Source of the DNA: Erwinia sp.
Lineage (GTDB): Bacteria; Pseudomonadota; Gammaproteobacteria; Enterobacterales; Enterobacteriaceae
DNA: 6,547 nt
Reading direction: 5' to 3'
Assembly: GCA_003512805.1 (NCBI GenBank)
Contig: DOOK01000109.1
Span: forward strand, 1 to 6,547
Under the pieces are notes generated by a model. It was not told where the DNA came from, did no database searches, and was given only the letters and a program-made list of their open reading frames with translations. Shown piece after piece: positions 5,349-6,547 of the stretch; positions within the stretch are counted from its first letter, which is position 1, and the number at the start of each line of letters is the position of its first letter. Both the position numbers and the translations under genes were made by a program.

Positions 5349-6547
5349 ATGAAAGTTTCAACCCGTATTATCGGAGGCTTCGGCCTTATGGTACTGCTGC
5401 TGGCCATCTGCGTCGGCGTGGCTATCAATGCTCTTAACCATGCCCGGGACGATATGGGCGACGTGGTAAATGTCAAAATGAAAAAGTTTCAGCTGGCGCT
5501 TGATATGCGCGCCAGCGTACGTGACTTGTCTATTGCGGTCAGAAACCTGGCATTGTTATCCGATCCAAAAGAAATGGCGCCCGAATGGGTGCGCGTGCAG
5601 ACCCAGAAAAGCCTGTTCATCAAAAATCGTGAGGCGCTGGGCGAGCTGATGAAAACGGATTCGGTCCCGGCGGGTCGGGAGGCGTTTCGGAAAATTTTGG
5701 AAAGAGAAGGACCCGCCATGGCGAGCTTTGAACAGGCTGGCCAGCTTGGTTTGCAGAATCGCCAGCAGGAGACCGTTACGTACTTAATGACCGTCTCCCG
5801 GCCGGCGCAGCGGTCGTTACAGGAAGCGCTTAATACCCTGACCGATATACAAATGCATAATGCCCGCAGTGCCGTGGAAAGTAGCAGCGAACAGAGCCGT
5901 CGTGCCGCAATCCTGCTGGGCGGTCTGGTGCTGATATCGGTCGTGCTTGCTGCCGTTACCGGTTTCATGCTTATACGGACGCTGATGCGCCAGCTGGGCG
6001 GCGAGCCGACCCAGGCACAGAGCCTGGCGGCCGCGATCGCTGGTGGAGACCTGACGTCCCGGGTCATGCTTCGTCCCGGTGATAATACCAGCATGCTGGC
6101 GTCGCTGGCCCTGATGCAAAATCGCCTTAGCGAACTGGTTTCGCAGATTAAGGACGCCTCGGCTTCCGTTTCGCTTGCTTCTGATGAAATTGCCAGAGGC
6201 AATACTGAGCTCTCGGCACGTACTGAACAGCAGGCAGCAGCGCTACAGGAAACGGCTGCAAGCATGGAAGAATTAACCGCGACGGTGAAAAGCAACACGG
6301 CGGGGGCGACTTATACGGCTGGCTCGGCGCGTGAGGCGGCCACACTCGTCCGGAACGGTGAAAAGAACGTGCGTCAAATGACCGAAACCATGGCAGATAT
6401 CTCTGCCAGCGCGGCAAAAGTACGGGATATCACCGGCACGATTGAGAGTATTGCCTTTCAGACTAATATCCTGGCACTGAACGCAGCGGTAGAGGCGGCT
6501 CGGGCGGGCGAACAGGGGCGGGGATTTGCCGTGGTCGCCAGCGAAGT
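5349..6547 (+). CDS. methyl-accepting chemotaxis protein (Tsr/Tar type), 3' truncated
   Basis: Chemoreceptor that spans the inner membrane, senses a periplasmic ligand and controls the CheA/CheW kinase. The 399 visible codons run open to the window end. The short N-terminal tail and TM1 (~7-27, with [15 protein letters not shown]), a periplasmic four-helix-bundle-like sensor at ~28-185 ([14 protein letters not shown] from 53), TM2 at ~186-209, HAMP at ~210-263 ([14 protein letters not shown]), then the cytoplasmic coiled coil. Aligned with Tsr, the first methylation helix has Q294, E301 and E308 at the usual heptad spacing. The signalling tip is intact up to the edge ([18 protein letters not shown] from 370, then RGFAVVASE). 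The second methylation helix and any C-terminal NWETF-type tail lie outside the window. ATG 5349 is the first in frame after a stop at 5322; its ribosome binding site is weak. The ligand cannot be told. Confidence 0.95.
   Translation, partial: MKVSTRIIGGFGLMVLLLAICVGVAINALNHARDDMGDVVNVKMKKFQLALDMRASVRDLSIAVRNLALLSDPKEMAPEWVRVQTQKSLFIKNREALGELMKTDSVPAGREAFRKILEREGPAMASFEQAGQLGLQNRQQETVTYLMTVSRPAQRSLQEALNTLTDIQMHNARSAVESSSEQSRRAAILLGGLVLISVVLAAVTGFMLIRTLMRQLGGEPTQAQSLAAAIAGGDLTSRVMLRPGDNTSMLASLALMQNRLSELVSQIKDASASVSLASDEIARGNTELSARTEQQAAALQETAASMEELTATVKSNTAGATYTAGSAREAATLVRNGEKNVRQMTETMADISASAAKVRDITGTIESIAFQTNILALNAAVEAARAGEQGRGFAVVASE

Noticed and set aside
5047..5361. Minus-strand 104-residue frame between mesD and the chemoreceptor gene
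   Set aside because: No recognisable family or ribosome binding site, and it overlaps the chemoreceptor start and its likely promoter. Only the last ~40 residues look protein-like.
5489..6298. Long minus-strand frame (269 residues) opposite the chemoreceptor gene
   Set aside because: Serine/arginine-rich shadow of a strongly recognisable chemoreceptor on the plus strand; no family resemblance of its own.

Overview
The window looks like a stretch of chromosome from a motile gammaproteobacterium, most likely of the Enterobacterales (Pantoea/Erwinia/Enterobacter-like). That guess rests on the style of the chemoreceptor and RND pump, the enterobacterial look of the regulatory sites and a moderate to high GC content. 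The genus cannot be fixed from the sequence alone. Genes at both ends are cut by the window edges.

Layout, left to right: (1) the C-terminal ~577 residues of an RND inner-membrane efflux pump (+, nt 1-1736); (2) a convergent complete GrpB/UPF0157-family protein (-, 1907-2449), with a doubtful small ORF on either side of it on the same strand; (3) a ~450-base gap (2450-2898) holding a run of dyad-symmetric sites, including a perfect match to the MetR consensus TGAA-N5-TTCA and a near-match 20 bp further on; (4) a two-gene operon, DUF1852 (2899-3876) followed by a 'core MetE' protein (3904-4935), recognised as mesX-mesD, the oxygen-dependent, folate-independent methionine synthase pair; (5) a ~413-base gap (4936-5348) with an inverted repeat just after mesD and candidate CRP and sigma-28 sites before the next gene; (6) the first 399 codons of a Tsr/Tar-type methyl-accepting chemotaxis protein (+, 5349 to the window end).

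The centre of interest is the mesX-mesD cassette. MesD is the C-terminal catalytic half of cobalamin-independent methionine synthase. It keeps the zinc ligands (H211, C213, E253, C312) but has no N-terminal half, so it should not be annotated as an ordinary MetE. The paired MetR-like boxes upstream suggest that the host's methionine regulator controls it. Sampled lines of the operon are visibly lower in GC than the flanking RND and chemoreceptor genes, which would fit an inserted accessory module. The RND, GrpB and chemoreceptor genes look ordinary and have no evident functional link to it.
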